Positions 39,388 through 48,049 of a stretch of DNA of 64,000 bases are shown here, one piece after another. The stretch is from Nucisporomicrobium flavum (GTDB taxonomy: Bacteria > Actinomycetota > Actinomycetes > Mycobacteriales > Micromonosporaceae): the NCBI RefSeq assembly GCF_016464385.1, contig NZ_JADMLH010000005.1, forward strand, positions 396,334 to 460,333. The letters run 5' to 3'. Each line of letters starts with the position of its first letter. Position 1 is the first letter of the stretch. The notes under the pieces are model-generated. The model searched no databases, was not told the DNA's origin, and was given only the letters and a program-made list of their open reading frames with translations. A program made the translations under genes and the position numbers.

Positions 39388-40503
39388 TCACGCGGCTACG
39401 GCGAGAGTCCGGGCGACCTGACGCAGGAATTCGGTGTTCGAGGCCGTGCCGCGCAGCTGGGCGAGGAGCTGACGCATGCCGTCGCGTCCCTGACCGTTGA
39501 GGGCGCGGCGGATCTGCGCGGCGATCGCCAGTTCACCGGGGCCCTGCAGGGTCTCGTCGTGCCGGGTGCCGGAGGCGGCGAGGTCGATCGCGGGGAAGAT
39601 GCGGGCCTCGGCGAGGGAGCGGTCCAGCCGGAGCTCGGCGTTGCCGGTGCTCTTGAACTCCTCGAAGATCACCGAGTCGAGGGCCGAGCCGGTGTCGATC
39701 AGCGCGCTGGCGATGATGGTGAGCGAGCCGCCGTTCTCGATGTTGCGGGCGGCGCCGAGGAAGCGCTTCGGCGGGTGCAGCGCGCTGGAGTCGAGGCCGC
39801 CGGAGAGCGTACGCCCCCGCCCCGGCGCGAGCAGGTTGTACGCCCGCCCCAGCCGGGTCAGCGAGTCGAGCAGGACCACCACGTCCCGCCCGAGCTCGAC
39901 GAGGCGCTTGGCGCGTTCGATGGCGAGCTCGGCGACCGCGGCGTGCTCGTGCGGCGGCCGGTCGAAGGTGGCGGCGATGACCTCGCCCTGCACCGAGCGC
40001 TGCAGGTCGGTGACCTCCTCGGGCCGCTCGTCGACGAGCAGCAGCATCAGGTGCGCCTCGGGGTTGTTGCGGGCGATCGCGTTGGCCATCTGCGCCAGCA
40101 CCATGGTCTTGCCCGCCTTGGGCGGCGCCACGACGAGGGCCCGCTGCCCCTTGCCGATCGGCATGACCAGGTCGATGACGCGGGTAGTGAGGATGTGCGG
40201 TTCGGTCTCCAGCCGGAGGCGTTCCTGCGGGTGGAGCGCGGTGAGGTCGTAGAAGCCTGGCCGGCGTCCGGGCTTGCGACCGTTGACCGTGTCGACCTGC
40301 AACGCCGCGGTCTTCCGGCCCGCGGTACGGGCCGTACCCGTGACGCGGTCGCCACGGCGCAGGTCGAGCCGGCGGATCTGCTCGGGCGACACCGGGATGT
40401 CGTCCGGGCCGGGAAGGTAGCCGTCGGCGCGCAGCCAGGCGCGGTCGCCGACGATGTCGAGGAGGGCGTCGACGGGTACGCCGATGCCAGGATTGTCCGT
40501 CAT
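39388..40503 (-). CDS. Short Rho-type transcription termination factor (paralogue)
   Basis: The 371-residue Rho ATPase starts at the OB/cold-shock RNA-binding domain (LRADGYLPGPDDIPVSPEQI, about 25-45). It has Walker A APPKAGKT, Walker B VVVLLDSLTRLGRAYN, and the Q/R-loop region GGLDSSALHPPKRFLGAARN. The N-terminal helical Rho_N domain and the long basic/acidic insert typical of actinobacterial Rho (600 or more residues) are absent, so this is most likely a second, minimal Rho. The leader on its strand (40504-40590) is pyrimidine-rich. It may handle a subset of terminators; the housekeeping rho should be elsewhere in the genome. Confidence 0.88.
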   Translation of the reverse strand: MTDNPGIGVPVDALLDIVGDRAWLRADGYLPGPDDIPVSPEQIRRLDLRRGDRVTGTARTAGRKTAALQVDTVNGRKPGRRPGFYDLTALHPQERLRLETEPHILTTRVIDLVMPIGKGQRALVVAPPKAGKTMVLAQMANAIARNNPEAHLMLLLVDERPEEVTDLQRSVQGEVIAATFDRPPHEHAAVAELAIERAKRLVELGRDVVVLLDSLTRLGRAYNLLAPGRGRTLSGGLDSSALHPPKRFLGAARNIENGGSLTIIASALIDTGSALDSVIFEEFKSTGNAELRLDRSLAEARIFPAIDLAASGTRHDETLQGPGELAIAAQIRRALNGQGRDGMRQLLAQLRGTASNTEFLRQVARTLAVAA

Positions 40504-40727
40504 GCGGATACTCCAAAGGGAGAGATGAGACGCGCGTCGAAAGGCGCGTGGAGGAAAAGAAGAACGGGCCGTATCAAGCCTCTGGGAAGCGGCACAGGCC
40601 GCCGGCATCCAGGGCGCGGCTGAGGCAAAGGTAGCACTCCTGCGGCCCGGTGGCCATCGGGCCGAGGTGCGCGTCATGGTCGGCTGACGGACACCTCATG
40701 TCCATGTCGGACCGCTACCGTGCCGCC

Positions 40728-42761
40728 ATGGGTACCGTCGACCGCCGTCGTTTCCTGCAGATGGCCGGGCTCCCGGCCGCCGCCGCGGCTCTGCCGCTCG
40801 ACCTCGGCAAGGCGCTCGCCATCCCGGCGCACCACCGCACCGGGACGATCGCCGACGTCGAGCACGTCATCTTCCTGATGCAGGAGAACCGCTCGTTCGA
40901 CCACTACTTCGGCACGCTGCGGGGCGTACGCGGATTCGCCGACCCGCACCCGATGCGCCGGCCCGACGGCAAGCCGGTGTGGCAGCAGCCGCAGAGCGGC
41001 GGACCGGACCTGCTGCCGTTCCGGCCCGACGTGCCCGACCTGGGCCGCACGTTCCTGCCCGACCCGCCGCACGGCTGGAACGACGGCCACGCCGCGTGGA
41101 ACGGCGGCCGCTACGACCGCTGGGTGCCGAACAAGGGCGTCACCACGATGACGTACCACACGCGTTCGGACCTGCCGTACCAGTTCGCGCTGGCCGACGC
41201 CTTCACCGTCTGCGACAACTACCACTGCTCGCTGCTCGGCCCGACCGACCCGAACCGCTACCACATGTGGACCGGGTGGGTCGGCAACGACGGCAGCGGC
41301 GGCGGACCGGTCATCACCAACGCCGAGGCGGGCTACGACTGGTCGACGTACCCGGAGCGGCTGGAGCGCGCCGGCATTCCGTGGAAGGTCTACCAGGATG
41401 TGGGCCTCGGGCTGACCGCCGGCGGCTCGTGGGGGTGGACGCAGGACCCGTACATCGGCAACTACGGCGACAACTCGCTGCTCTACTTCCACCAGTACCA
41501 GAACGCGCAGCCCGGTTCGCCGCTCGCGGACCGCGCCAAGACGGGTACGAACGTCAACGCGCTCGGGCGTGATCCGGAGGCGCTGCTCAGCGACTTCCGC
41601 GCGGACGTGAGCAACGGCCGGCTGCCGGCGGTGTCGTGGCTCGTCGCGCCGGAGGCGTACTCCGAACACCCGAACTGGGAGCCCGGGTACGGCGCCTGGT
41701 ACGTCTCGCAGGTCATCGACATCCTCGCCGCGCATCCCGAGGTGTGGAGCAAGATGGCGCTGTTCATCACGTACGACGAGGAGGGCGGCTTCTTCGACCA
41801 CCTGGCGCCGCCGACGCCGGGCGAGTCGACGGTGCCGACGACGAACGAGCTCTTCCCCGGCAGCCCCGACCACCCGGCCGGCCCGTACGGCCTGGGCGTC
41901 CGCGTCCCGATGATCGTGGTGTCGCCGTGGACCCGGGGCGGCTGGGTGAACTCGCAACTGTTCGACCACACGTCGCTGATCCGCTTCCTCGAGGCCCGCT
42001 TCGGCGCCGGCCGCCCCGACCTCACCGAAACCAACATCACCCCGTGGCGGCGAGCGGTCACCGGCGACCTGACCAGCGCCTTCGATTTCCGTACGCCGAA
42101 CCGTGCCCGGCCCTTCCGCCTCCCGGACACCGACGACCTCAAGCCCGAGGCCCTGGTACGCCACCCCGACGAGGTGCCCGTACCCCCGGCCGACCAGCGG
42201 CTCCCCCGCCAGGAGAAGGGCGTCCGCCCGGCGCGTGCCCTCCCGTACGCCCTGCACGCCGACAGCCACGTCAGCGGCACGACGCTGACCATCACGTTCC
42301 GCAACACCGGCCGGGCCGCGGCGGTCTTCCACGCCCGCCCGGTCGGCGGCGAGCCGCGCACGTACACCGTCGAGCCGGGCAAGACGCTGACCGGCACGTG
42401 GCCCGCCGCGAACGGCTACGACGTCGACGTGCACGGCCCGAACGGCTTCCACCGCCGCCTCCACAGTGGACCGCTCGGCGTCCGCACCGACTACGACCTC
42501 CGCGCCGAGAAGGTGACGTTGACCTTCACCAACCACGGGAGCAGCCGGCTGCAGCTGACCGTGCGGGACGCGTACACCTCGAGCCGGACGACGGTCTCGC
42601 TGCGCGCCGGCCAGACGGCGGCGAAATCATGGCCGGTGGTCCGCACCCGCGGCTGGTACGACCTCGCGGTGACCGGCGCGGGCGGCGAGTACCGCTGCGC
42701 GGGTCACGTGGAGAACGGCAAGGACAGCATCACCGACCCGGCGATGGGCGGCCTCGTCTAG
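40728..42761 (+). CDS. Tat-exported phosphocholine-specific phospholipase C
   Basis: The 677-residue protein of the bacterial phospholipase C/acid phosphatase superfamily (PlcN/PlcH type) has a Tat signal DRRRFLQMAGLPAAAAALPL. The catalytic core has IFLMQENRSFDHYFG (nucleophile/metal region), EAYSEHPNW and FITYDEEGGFFDH. Two C-terminal beta-rich domains (about 510-675; DUF756 repeats) are typical of the family. It releases diacylglycerol and phosphocholine outside the cell. ATG 40728 gives a short n-region before the RR; ATG 40704 or 40698 are possible. Its stop shares CTAG (42758-42761) with the opposing gene. Confidence 0.92.
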   Translation: MGTVDRRRFLQMAGLPAAAAALPLDLGKALAIPAHHRTGTIADVEHVIFLMQENRSFDHYFGTLRGVRGFADPHPMRRPDGKPVWQQPQSGGPDLLPFRPDVPDLGRTFLPDPPHGWNDGHAAWNGGRYDRWVPNKGVTTMTYHTRSDLPYQFALADAFTVCDNYHCSLLGPTDPNRYHMWTGWVGNDGSGGGPVITNAEAGYDWSTYPERLERAGIPWKVYQDVGLGLTAGGSWGWTQDPYIGNYGDNSLLYFHQYQNAQPGSPLADRAKTGTNVNALGRDPEALLSDFRADVSNGRLPAVSWLVAPEAYSEHPNWEPGYGAWYVSQVIDILAAHPEVWSKMALFITYDEEGGFFDHLAPPTPGESTVPTTNELFPGSPDHPAGPYGLGVRVPMIVVSPWTRGGWVNSQLFDHTSLIRFLEARFGAGRPDLTETNITPWRRAVTGDLTSAFDFRTPNRARPFRLPDTDDLKPEALVRHPDEVPVPPADQRLPRQEKGVRPARALPYALHADSHVSGTTLTITFRNTGRAAAVFHARPVGGEPRTYTVEPGKTLTGTWPAANGYDVDVHGPNGFHRRLHSGPLGVRTDYDLRAEKVTLTFTNHGSSRLQLTVRDAYTSSRTTVSLRAGQTAAKSWPVVRTRGWYDLAVTGAGGEYRCAGHVENGKDSITDPAMGGLV

Positions 42762-43297
42762 CGCCGGCGCCCCAGACGGGCGACCAGGCGGTCCAGGGCC
42801 GGCGCCGATTCGTCCACCGGGATCGGGGTGGCGAACGGCCGTTCGCCGTCCGGCATCCCGGCCAGGACGGGCGCGGTCACGGCGATCTCCTGCTCGACGA
42901 CGTCCTCGGCGAAGTCGACCGGCTGGCCCGTCGCGCGGGCGAGGTCCCAGCCGTGCACGAGCAGCTCGGTCAGGCGCAGGTGCAGCGCCATCGCGCCGGT
43001 CACCCGTCCGAGCGGCACGTCGACCGAGCGGTCGAGGATGCCGGGGGTGCGGAAGGCCGTCGTCAGCGTCGCGGCGCTCTCGTCGAAACCCGCCTGCAGG
43101 CTGCGGTACGTCATCGGCCGGGCGGTGAGGGCTGAGGTCACCATCGCGTTGCCCAGCACCAGATGGCTCACCAGCGACTGGACGTCCCAGTCCTCGCAGG
43201 GCGTCGGATCGCCCCACTGGTCGGGCTTCACGCCGGCGACCAGCCGTCCGACGCGTTCGGCCGTCGCGGTCAGCTGATCAACGGTCGCCGCGGTCAC
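42758..43297 (-). CDS. TIGR03086-type DinB/maleylpyruvate isomerase-like protein
   Basis: The 179-residue protein has the mycothiol-dependent maleylpyruvate isomerase-like N-terminal four-helix domain. The metal-binding histidines are in DVQSLVSHLVLGNAM, ALHLRLTELLVHGWDLA, where LVHGWDLA is the family signature. Such proteins often use mycothiol, the actinomycete thiol, in transfer or isomerisation reactions; the substrate is unknown. GTG at 43297 is the start. Its stop codon overlaps that of the convergent phospholipase gene. Confidence 0.86.
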   Translation of the reverse strand: MTAATVDQLTATAERVGRLVAGVKPDQWGDPTPCEDWDVQSLVSHLVLGNAMVTSALTARPMTYRSLQAGFDESAATLTTAFRTPGILDRSVDVPLGRVTGAMALHLRLTELLVHGWDLARATGQPVDFAEDVVEQEIAVTAPVLAGMPDGERPFATPIPVDESAPALDRLVARLGRRR

Positions 43298-43418
43298 GCT
43301 GACACTTTATGGGTCCGTGCCAACCCGCGCCGGGAAGCGCGCTGGGCCGCCTGGCATCCGTGTCCGGCGATTGGTTAGAGTTCATCCCACGTCCGGCCGC
43401 GGAAGCGCCGCCGGGCAC

Positions 43419-43491
43419 GCGGACGTAGCGCAGCTGGTAGCGCATCACCTTGCCAAGGTGAGGGTCGCGGGTTCGAATCCCGTCGTCCGCT
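43419..43491 (+). tRNA. tRNA-Gly (GCC)
   Basis: A 73-nt cloverleaf: acceptor GCGGACG/CGTCCGC, D arm GCGC-loop-GCGC, anticodon stem TCACC/GGTGA with loop TTGCCAA (anticodon GCC), T arm GCGGG-TTCGAAT-CCCGT, discriminator T. CCA is not encoded. TAGAGT at 43376-43381 is a candidate -10. The 337-bp stretch 43298-43634 otherwise holds no gene. Confidence 0.95.
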
Positions 43492-43634
43492 CTCTCTTCC
43501 TCCTCCCGGTCGCGTGCCCGATGTCACATCAGCACCGATGACCAGCCTGTGTAGACAGTCGCCGGTCCCGCCCGGCGCGCTTCTGTGAACAACCATGCTA
43601 GATTCACCGCCGCCAATTTAGCGGAGGTGCACGC

Positions 43635-44867
43635 ATGCGTCGCGTCTGCCTGACAGTGCCGACGAACCGGGAATGCACTGCGACGCTCGCGGAGGTGGTC
43701 GCGGAGGCCGCCTATGCCGTTGAGCATTTTGACGTCGAAGTCCATCTGCTCGTGCTGGATTCCTCGGAGCACTTTGCGGCACACGCCCGTGCGCTCGGTG
43801 CAACGCCGAACGTCTGGCACTTGGACGAGCCGGCTCAGCGCGCCTTTCTGCAGCGGGTGGTCCGGCGCGCCGACGTGGACAAGCCCGACCTGCTGCTCGA
43901 CCTGATGCTGCCGCGCGGGCTGTCGTACGGCGCCTGCACGAACCGCGCCTTCCTGATCGCCGCGGCGCTGGGCTGCGACTCTGTGCACCGCCGCGACTCG
44001 GACAGCTTCTTTCAGACGCACCAAGGCAAGAAGGTCTTCCCGATCCACCCGGAACTTCTCTTTCTGGGCAAGCCGGCGCACCTGGCCGGCACCGCGCAGG
44101 ACCGGCTGGATCCGGCGCTGCGTGACGCCACGGTGAGCATGGTCGGCGGGTCGTTCGTCGGGGAGATGTCCGTGGACATCGCCGACATCCGCGGTCACGA
44201 GGCCTACTACGACCTGGTCAGCCTCTGGGCCGCCGACGGCAGTACGGAGGAGGAGAAACGCGCGCTGGTCGAGGAATCCTTCACCGGCAGTGCGCCTTTC
44301 GACGGCGACGAATTCGTCCTCTCCGTCGTCGACCCGATGCGGGTGGACATGCACAACATCGGCTTCCACGGGTTGCACGAGCGGATTCCGCTGCCGCCCG
44401 CGACCGACACCATCGGCAGCGACTACTTCCTCATTCACGTCGCCGACAAGGCCCACCTGCCCGGGGTTCTGCACAACCGTCACATCGTCAATTTCCACAC
44501 CCCGGAACGCAAGACCGACGCCGGCTTCCTGGCGTACCAGATGCGGTACGCGAAGTTCATTCTCTCCATGCACTACCTGCACTTCATCTACCAGCGGATG
44601 ACCAGCGACGACCCGGCCGCGATCGCGGCGATCGTCCGCGACAGCACCTGGCAGCCCCGCGAGCCGAACGAGGCGAAGATCCGGAGCCTGGAGGCCGCGT
44701 ACCGCCGGCTGGGCGGGCGGTTCACCACGGTCGCGGACGTCGTGCGGGACCGGCGCGAACGACTGCTGTTCGAGGCCCGGCGGGACACCGACGACTTCGC
44801 CCTGCTCATCGACGCGTGGGCGGCCCTGATGGCGGCGGCCCGGACGACGAGCGTGCGCGATGCTTGA
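43635..44867 (+). CDS. GT-A-like protein of unknown function (DUF6271-like)
   Basis: The 410-residue cytoplasmic protein has an N-terminal nucleotide-sugar-like Rossmann region (VCLTVPTNRE, VHLLVLDSS) and a DxD-type motif in HRRDSDSFFQTH, suggesting a GT-A glycosyl- or nucleotidyl-transferase fold. From memory it resembles actinobacterial proteins annotated DUF6271; no function is established. A strong Shine-Dalgarno (GCGGAGG) precedes ATG 43635. It is the first gene of a three-gene operon and overlaps the decarboxylase-GNAT gene by 8 bp. Codons in the first 200 bp are less GC-rich than neighbours (TTT, GTT, TAT appear). Confidence 0.72.
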   Translation: MRRVCLTVPTNRECTATLAEVVAEAAYAVEHFDVEVHLLVLDSSEHFAAHARALGATPNVWHLDEPAQRAFLQRVVRRADVDKPDLLLDLMLPRGLSYGACTNRAFLIAAALGCDSVHRRDSDSFFQTHQGKKVFPIHPELLFLGKPAHLAGTAQDRLDPALRDATVSMVGGSFVGEMSVDIADIRGHEAYYDLVSLWAADGSTEEEKRALVEESFTGSAPFDGDEFVLSVVDPMRVDMHNIGFHGLHERIPLPPATDTIGSDYFLIHVADKAHLPGVLHNRHIVNFHTPERKTDAGFLAYQMRYAKFILSMHYLHFIYQRMTSDDPAAIAAIVRDSTWQPREPNEAKIRSLEAAYRRLGGRFTTVADVVRDRRERLLFEARRDTDDFALLIDAWAALMAAARTTSVRDA

Positions 44868-46494
44868 CCGGCGCCACGTGCGGTCCGCGCTGACGGCGGC
44901 CGGCGAGGACCGGATCATCTACGACCTGACCGGCATCGAGCGGCAGTACGACATCCTGCTCGCCGAGCTCCCGGGGGTCGCGGTGCGCTTCGCCATGAAG
45001 GCGTGCCCGGTGGACGAGGTGCTGACCTGCCTCGCCGACCGGGGCGCCGGCTTCGACGCGGCCAGCCCCGGGGAGATCCGGCAGGCGCTGCGTACGGGCA
45101 TCGCACCCGGCCTCGTGCACTACGGCAACACCGTCAAGTCCGACACCGCGATCGCCGCCGCCCACCGGCTGGGGATCACCATGTTCGCGACCGACTGCGT
45201 GGAGGACGTACGCGCCATCGCCGAGCACGCACCCGGCGCACGCGTGTTCTGCCGCCTGGCCACGACCGGGGCGGGCGCGGTCTGGGGTCTCACCGGCAAG
45301 TGCGGCACCAGCGACCCGGTCTCCGTCCTGGAGGAGGCCCGCCGGCGGGGACTGGTCCCGTCCGGCCTGTCGGTGCACGTCGGGTCGCAGCAGATGACCG
45401 TGCAGGGCTGGCAGCAGGCCCTCGACGACCTCACCACCGTCGTCCGGGACCTGGCGGCGCGCGGCATCCACCTGGACCACGTCAACCTCGGTGGCGGGCT
45501 GCCCGCACAGGGCTACCTCAACCGCGACGGCACCCCGCTGACCCCGCCGACCGCCGGTATCTTCGCCGCGATCCGGGCCGGGATGCGGCGCCTGCGCGAG
45601 GCGGCGCACCGGAAGCTGGGGTTCGTCATCGAGCCGGGCCGCTACCTCGTCGCCGACCACAGCGTCATCCGCGCCCACGTCGACCGGCTGACCGTACGCG
45701 AACAGGCATGGCTGTACCTGAGCTGCGGCCGGTTCAACGGGCTGTTCGAGGGCGACCGGCTGCGCTACCGCCTCGAGTTCCCGACCCGTACCGGCGGGCG
45801 CAGCATCCCGGCGATCGTCGCGGGTCCCACCTGCGACAGCGACGACACGTTGGGAGGCGGCCCGGTGTCCGTACCGGCCGATCTCGCCTCGGGCGATCCA
45901 GTGTGGATCTCCGCCGCGGGTGCGTACGCCACGAGCTACAGCACGCTGCACTTCAACGGCTTCGACCCGCTGCCCTGTGTCACGGTCCGGGCGGAACGCG
46001 TACGGCCGATCGGCTCCGACGACTGGCACGCCATCGCCGAGCTCGAGGCGGCCGCGTACCGCGCGAAGGGGCTCTCCGAGGATCCGGCCGTGCTCCGGTC
46101 CCGGGCCGCCCGGTCCCCAGCCACCTCGTTCGTGCTGGACGCCGGAGAACGCATCGGCGGGTACCTGCTCGCCCTGCCGTACCCGCGCTTCCAGGCCCCG
46201 AGCCTCGAACGGGCGGAGGACAAGACGTTCGACTCGGCCAATCTGCACCTGCATGACATCGTTGTCGGCGACCAGTTCCGCGGCCGCGGCTGGGCGAAGC
46301 GCATGGTGCGGCACCTGACCGCGACGGCCCGGTCCCTGCGGTACGAGCGCATCTCCCTGGTCGCGGTCGGTGGTTCCGCCGGCTTCTGGTCCGCGCAGGG
46401 ATACCACCCGCACCCCCACGCCGCGCTCCCCTCCGGGTACGGCCCCGACGCCGTCTACATGTCCCGCGTCATCACGGATAGGGGCCCCGCATGA
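44860..46494 (+). CDS. PLP-dependent decarboxylase fused to GNAT acetyltransferase
   Basis: The 544-residue fusion has an N-terminal fold-type III decarboxylase (1 to about 375) with PLP Lys47 in VRFAMKACPVDEVL, the phosphate-binding HVGSQ and GGGLPAQG, EPGRYLV, and the active-site Cys in GPTCDSDDTL, most like ornithine/diaminopimelate decarboxylases. The C-terminal GNAT domain (about 385-544) has the acetyl-CoA loop DQFRGRGWAKRMV. The same fusion order is known in MccE of microcin C, where the GNAT half gives self-immunity. Substrate unknown. It overlaps the GT-A-like gene (8 bp) and the MFS gene (4 bp), so the three are co-translated. Confidence 0.85.
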   Translation: MLDRRHVRSALTAAGEDRIIYDLTGIERQYDILLAELPGVAVRFAMKACPVDEVLTCLADRGAGFDAASPGEIRQALRTGIAPGLVHYGNTVKSDTAIAAAHRLGITMFATDCVEDVRAIAEHAPGARVFCRLATTGAGAVWGLTGKCGTSDPVSVLEEARRRGLVPSGLSVHVGSQQMTVQGWQQALDDLTTVVRDLAARGIHLDHVNLGGGLPAQGYLNRDGTPLTPPTAGIFAAIRAGMRRLREAAHRKLGFVIEPGRYLVADHSVIRAHVDRLTVREQAWLYLSCGRFNGLFEGDRLRYRLEFPTRTGGRSIPAIVAGPTCDSDDTLGGGPVSVPADLASGDPVWISAAGAYATSYSTLHFNGFDPLPCVTVRAERVRPIGSDDWHAIAELEAAAYRAKGLSEDPAVLRSRAARSPATSFVLDAGERIGGYLLALPYPRFQAPSLERAEDKTFDSANLHLHDIVVGDQFRGRGWAKRMVRHLTATARSLRYERISLVAVGGSAGFWSAQGYHPHPHAALPSGYGPDAVYMSRVITDRGPA

Positions 46495-47663
46495 GCGAGT
46501 TCCGCCGCTCGCAGCTCGCCGTCGCCGCGCTGTTCTGCTTCCTCGGCTTCCAGTACTCGACGTGGGCCGCGCGCATCCCCGCGCTCAGCGACCGCCTCGA
46601 CCTGACCCCCGGCGAGGTGGGCGTGTTCCTGCTCGCGGCCGGCGTGGGCGCGACGGTGTCGTTCCCGCTGGTCGCCCGGCTGATCGCGGTCCTCGGTTCG
46701 CGGCGGCTGGCCCTCGGCTCGGCGCTCGTGCTGGTCGCGGCGCTGGCCGGGCTCGCGGTGGTGCCGACGTACCCGCTGGCGCTGGGCATCCTGCTCGTCG
46801 ACGGCGTCGCGGTCGGCTGCCTCAACGTGGCCATGAACGCGCAGGGCGCCGCCCTCGAGGCCCGGTACGAGCGCAACACGATGGCGAAACTCCACGCCCT
46901 GTTCAGCGGCGGCATCTTCGGCGCGGCACTGCTCGCCTCGGGCGTCACCACGTTCACGGACGCCGTACCCGTGCACTTCGCGATCGCGGGCGCCCTTTTG
47001 CTCGCGCTGATCCTCGCGGCCCGGCCGGCGCTGCTGCACGAAGACCTGCCGACCCCGGCGAAGGCCGCCGGCCGGCGCTGGATCCGCCCGTCCCGCCTCA
47101 CCACCTGGCTGGGCCTGGCCATGCTCTTCACCACCATCACCGAGGGCGCGATGACCGACTGGTCCGCGCTCTACCTCGAGAAGGTCGCGCACGCCGCGCC
47201 GCATCTGCTCCCGCTCGGCATCGCGGTCACCTCGGCCATGATGGTGACCGCCCGCCTGTTCGCCGACGGCTGGCGCGCCCGCTGGGGAGACAAACGCATC
47301 GTCCTCACCGGCGGCACCGTGGCCGGCGCGGGGCTCGCGACGGCGCTGCTCGCCGGGGGCGTCATACCGGCCCTGGCGGGCTTCGCCTGCGTCGGCCTCG
47401 GCATGGCCGCGGTCAGCCCCTGCCTGTACGTGGCCGCCGCCCGCGAGGGCTCCGCCACACTGACCATGGCCGCCGCCATGAGCACCACGGGACTGCTCGC
47501 CGGGCCGCCGGTGCTGGGCTTCATCGCCGAGGGCACCAGCCTGGTGTGGGCGATGGGAGCGGTCGCGGTGACGGCGTGGCTGGCGGTGCTGTGCGTCGTA
47601 CCCATCCGCTGGCCGCAGCCGACCCCGGTGCCGGCGGATCAGACCGAAGCCGCCGCTCGATAA
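46491..47663 (+). CDS. MFS transporter (exporter of the decarboxylase operon)
   Basis: The 390-residue protein has twelve hydrophobic segments. The motif between helices 2 and 3 is partly kept (ARLIAVLGSRRLALG), and family features resemble the YbjJ-like MFS group. The ATG overlaps the preceding stop (ATGA, 46491-46494), so it should export or import the product or substrate of the decarboxylase-GNAT fusion. A MFS exporter next to a MccE-like fusion is also seen in microcin C loci (MccC). Drug/H+ antiport is the likely energy source. Confidence 0.86.
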   Translation: MSEFRRSQLAVAALFCFLGFQYSTWAARIPALSDRLDLTPGEVGVFLLAAGVGATVSFPLVARLIAVLGSRRLALGSALVLVAALAGLAVVPTYPLALGILLVDGVAVGCLNVAMNAQGAALEARYERNTMAKLHALFSGGIFGAALLASGVTTFTDAVPVHFAIAGALLLALILAARPALLHEDLPTPAKAAGRRWIRPSRLTTWLGLAMLFTTITEGAMTDWSALYLEKVAHAAPHLLPLGIAVTSAMMVTARLFADGWRARWGDKRIVLTGGTVAGAGLATALLAGGVIPALAGFACVGLGMAAVSPCLYVAAAREGSATLTMAAAMSTTGLLAGPPVLGFIAEGTSLVWAMGAVAVTAWLAVLCVVPIRWPQPTPVPADQTEAAAR

Positions 47664-47673
47664 GATCCGGCTC

Positions 47674-47955
47674 ATGGCGATCCAGCTCTGCCCGATCTGC
47701 GGAACCGAGGTCCGCCCCAACCCGCGCTACCCCGATCACCTCTGCCAGGACTGCGCAGCCAGAGCGGTCGACGCCGACGGCCGGCCCCTCAATCTCTTCA
47801 ACGTGTCCGCGACAGGCGGTTTCGCCGCGATCTACGCGGATGACGAGACTCCGGCGGAAGCGGTGACCCGGGACCACATCGTCTTCGTCGACGGGGTCCG
47901 CTGCGTGGCCGACGAGGCACGCTTCGGCGGGACCGTCATTCGCCCGTCGCGCTGA
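47674..47955 (+). CDS. Small zinc-ribbon-like protein
   Basis: The 93-residue protein has an N-terminal double CxxC (LCPICGTEV and LCQDCAARAV) that should bind zinc, then a conserved-looking core (NLFNVSATGGFAAIY) and a C-terminal VRCVADEARFGG segment. Similar small proteins occur widely in bacteria without known function. It lies 10 bp after the MFS gene, yet TAAGAT at 47661-47666 sits 7 bp before the ATG, so it may have its own promoter and a leaderless message. Membership in the operon is unclear. Confidence 0.75.
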   Translation: MAIQLCPICGTEVRPNPRYPDHLCQDCAARAVDADGRPLNLFNVSATGGFAAIYADDETPAEAVTRDHIVFVDGVRCVADEARFGGTVIRPSR

Positions 47956-48049
47956 GCGGCCGGCTGGATCAAGCCGGCGGAACGACTCGCAGCCGTCCCT
48001 CATCCGCGCCGATGACGGACGCCTTCTCTGGCCCGGGCCGCCCCACCGG

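Noticed and set aside
43419..47955. Genomic island inserted at tRNA-Gly
   Set aside because: The operon lies just after a tRNA gene, but I found no copy of the tRNA 3' end downstream and no integrase or excisionase gene.
43635..47955. Complete microcin C-type biosynthetic cluster
   Set aside because: Only the decarboxylase-GNAT fusion and MFS resemble microcin C genes; no ThiF-like MccB, precursor peptide, MccD or MccF is present.
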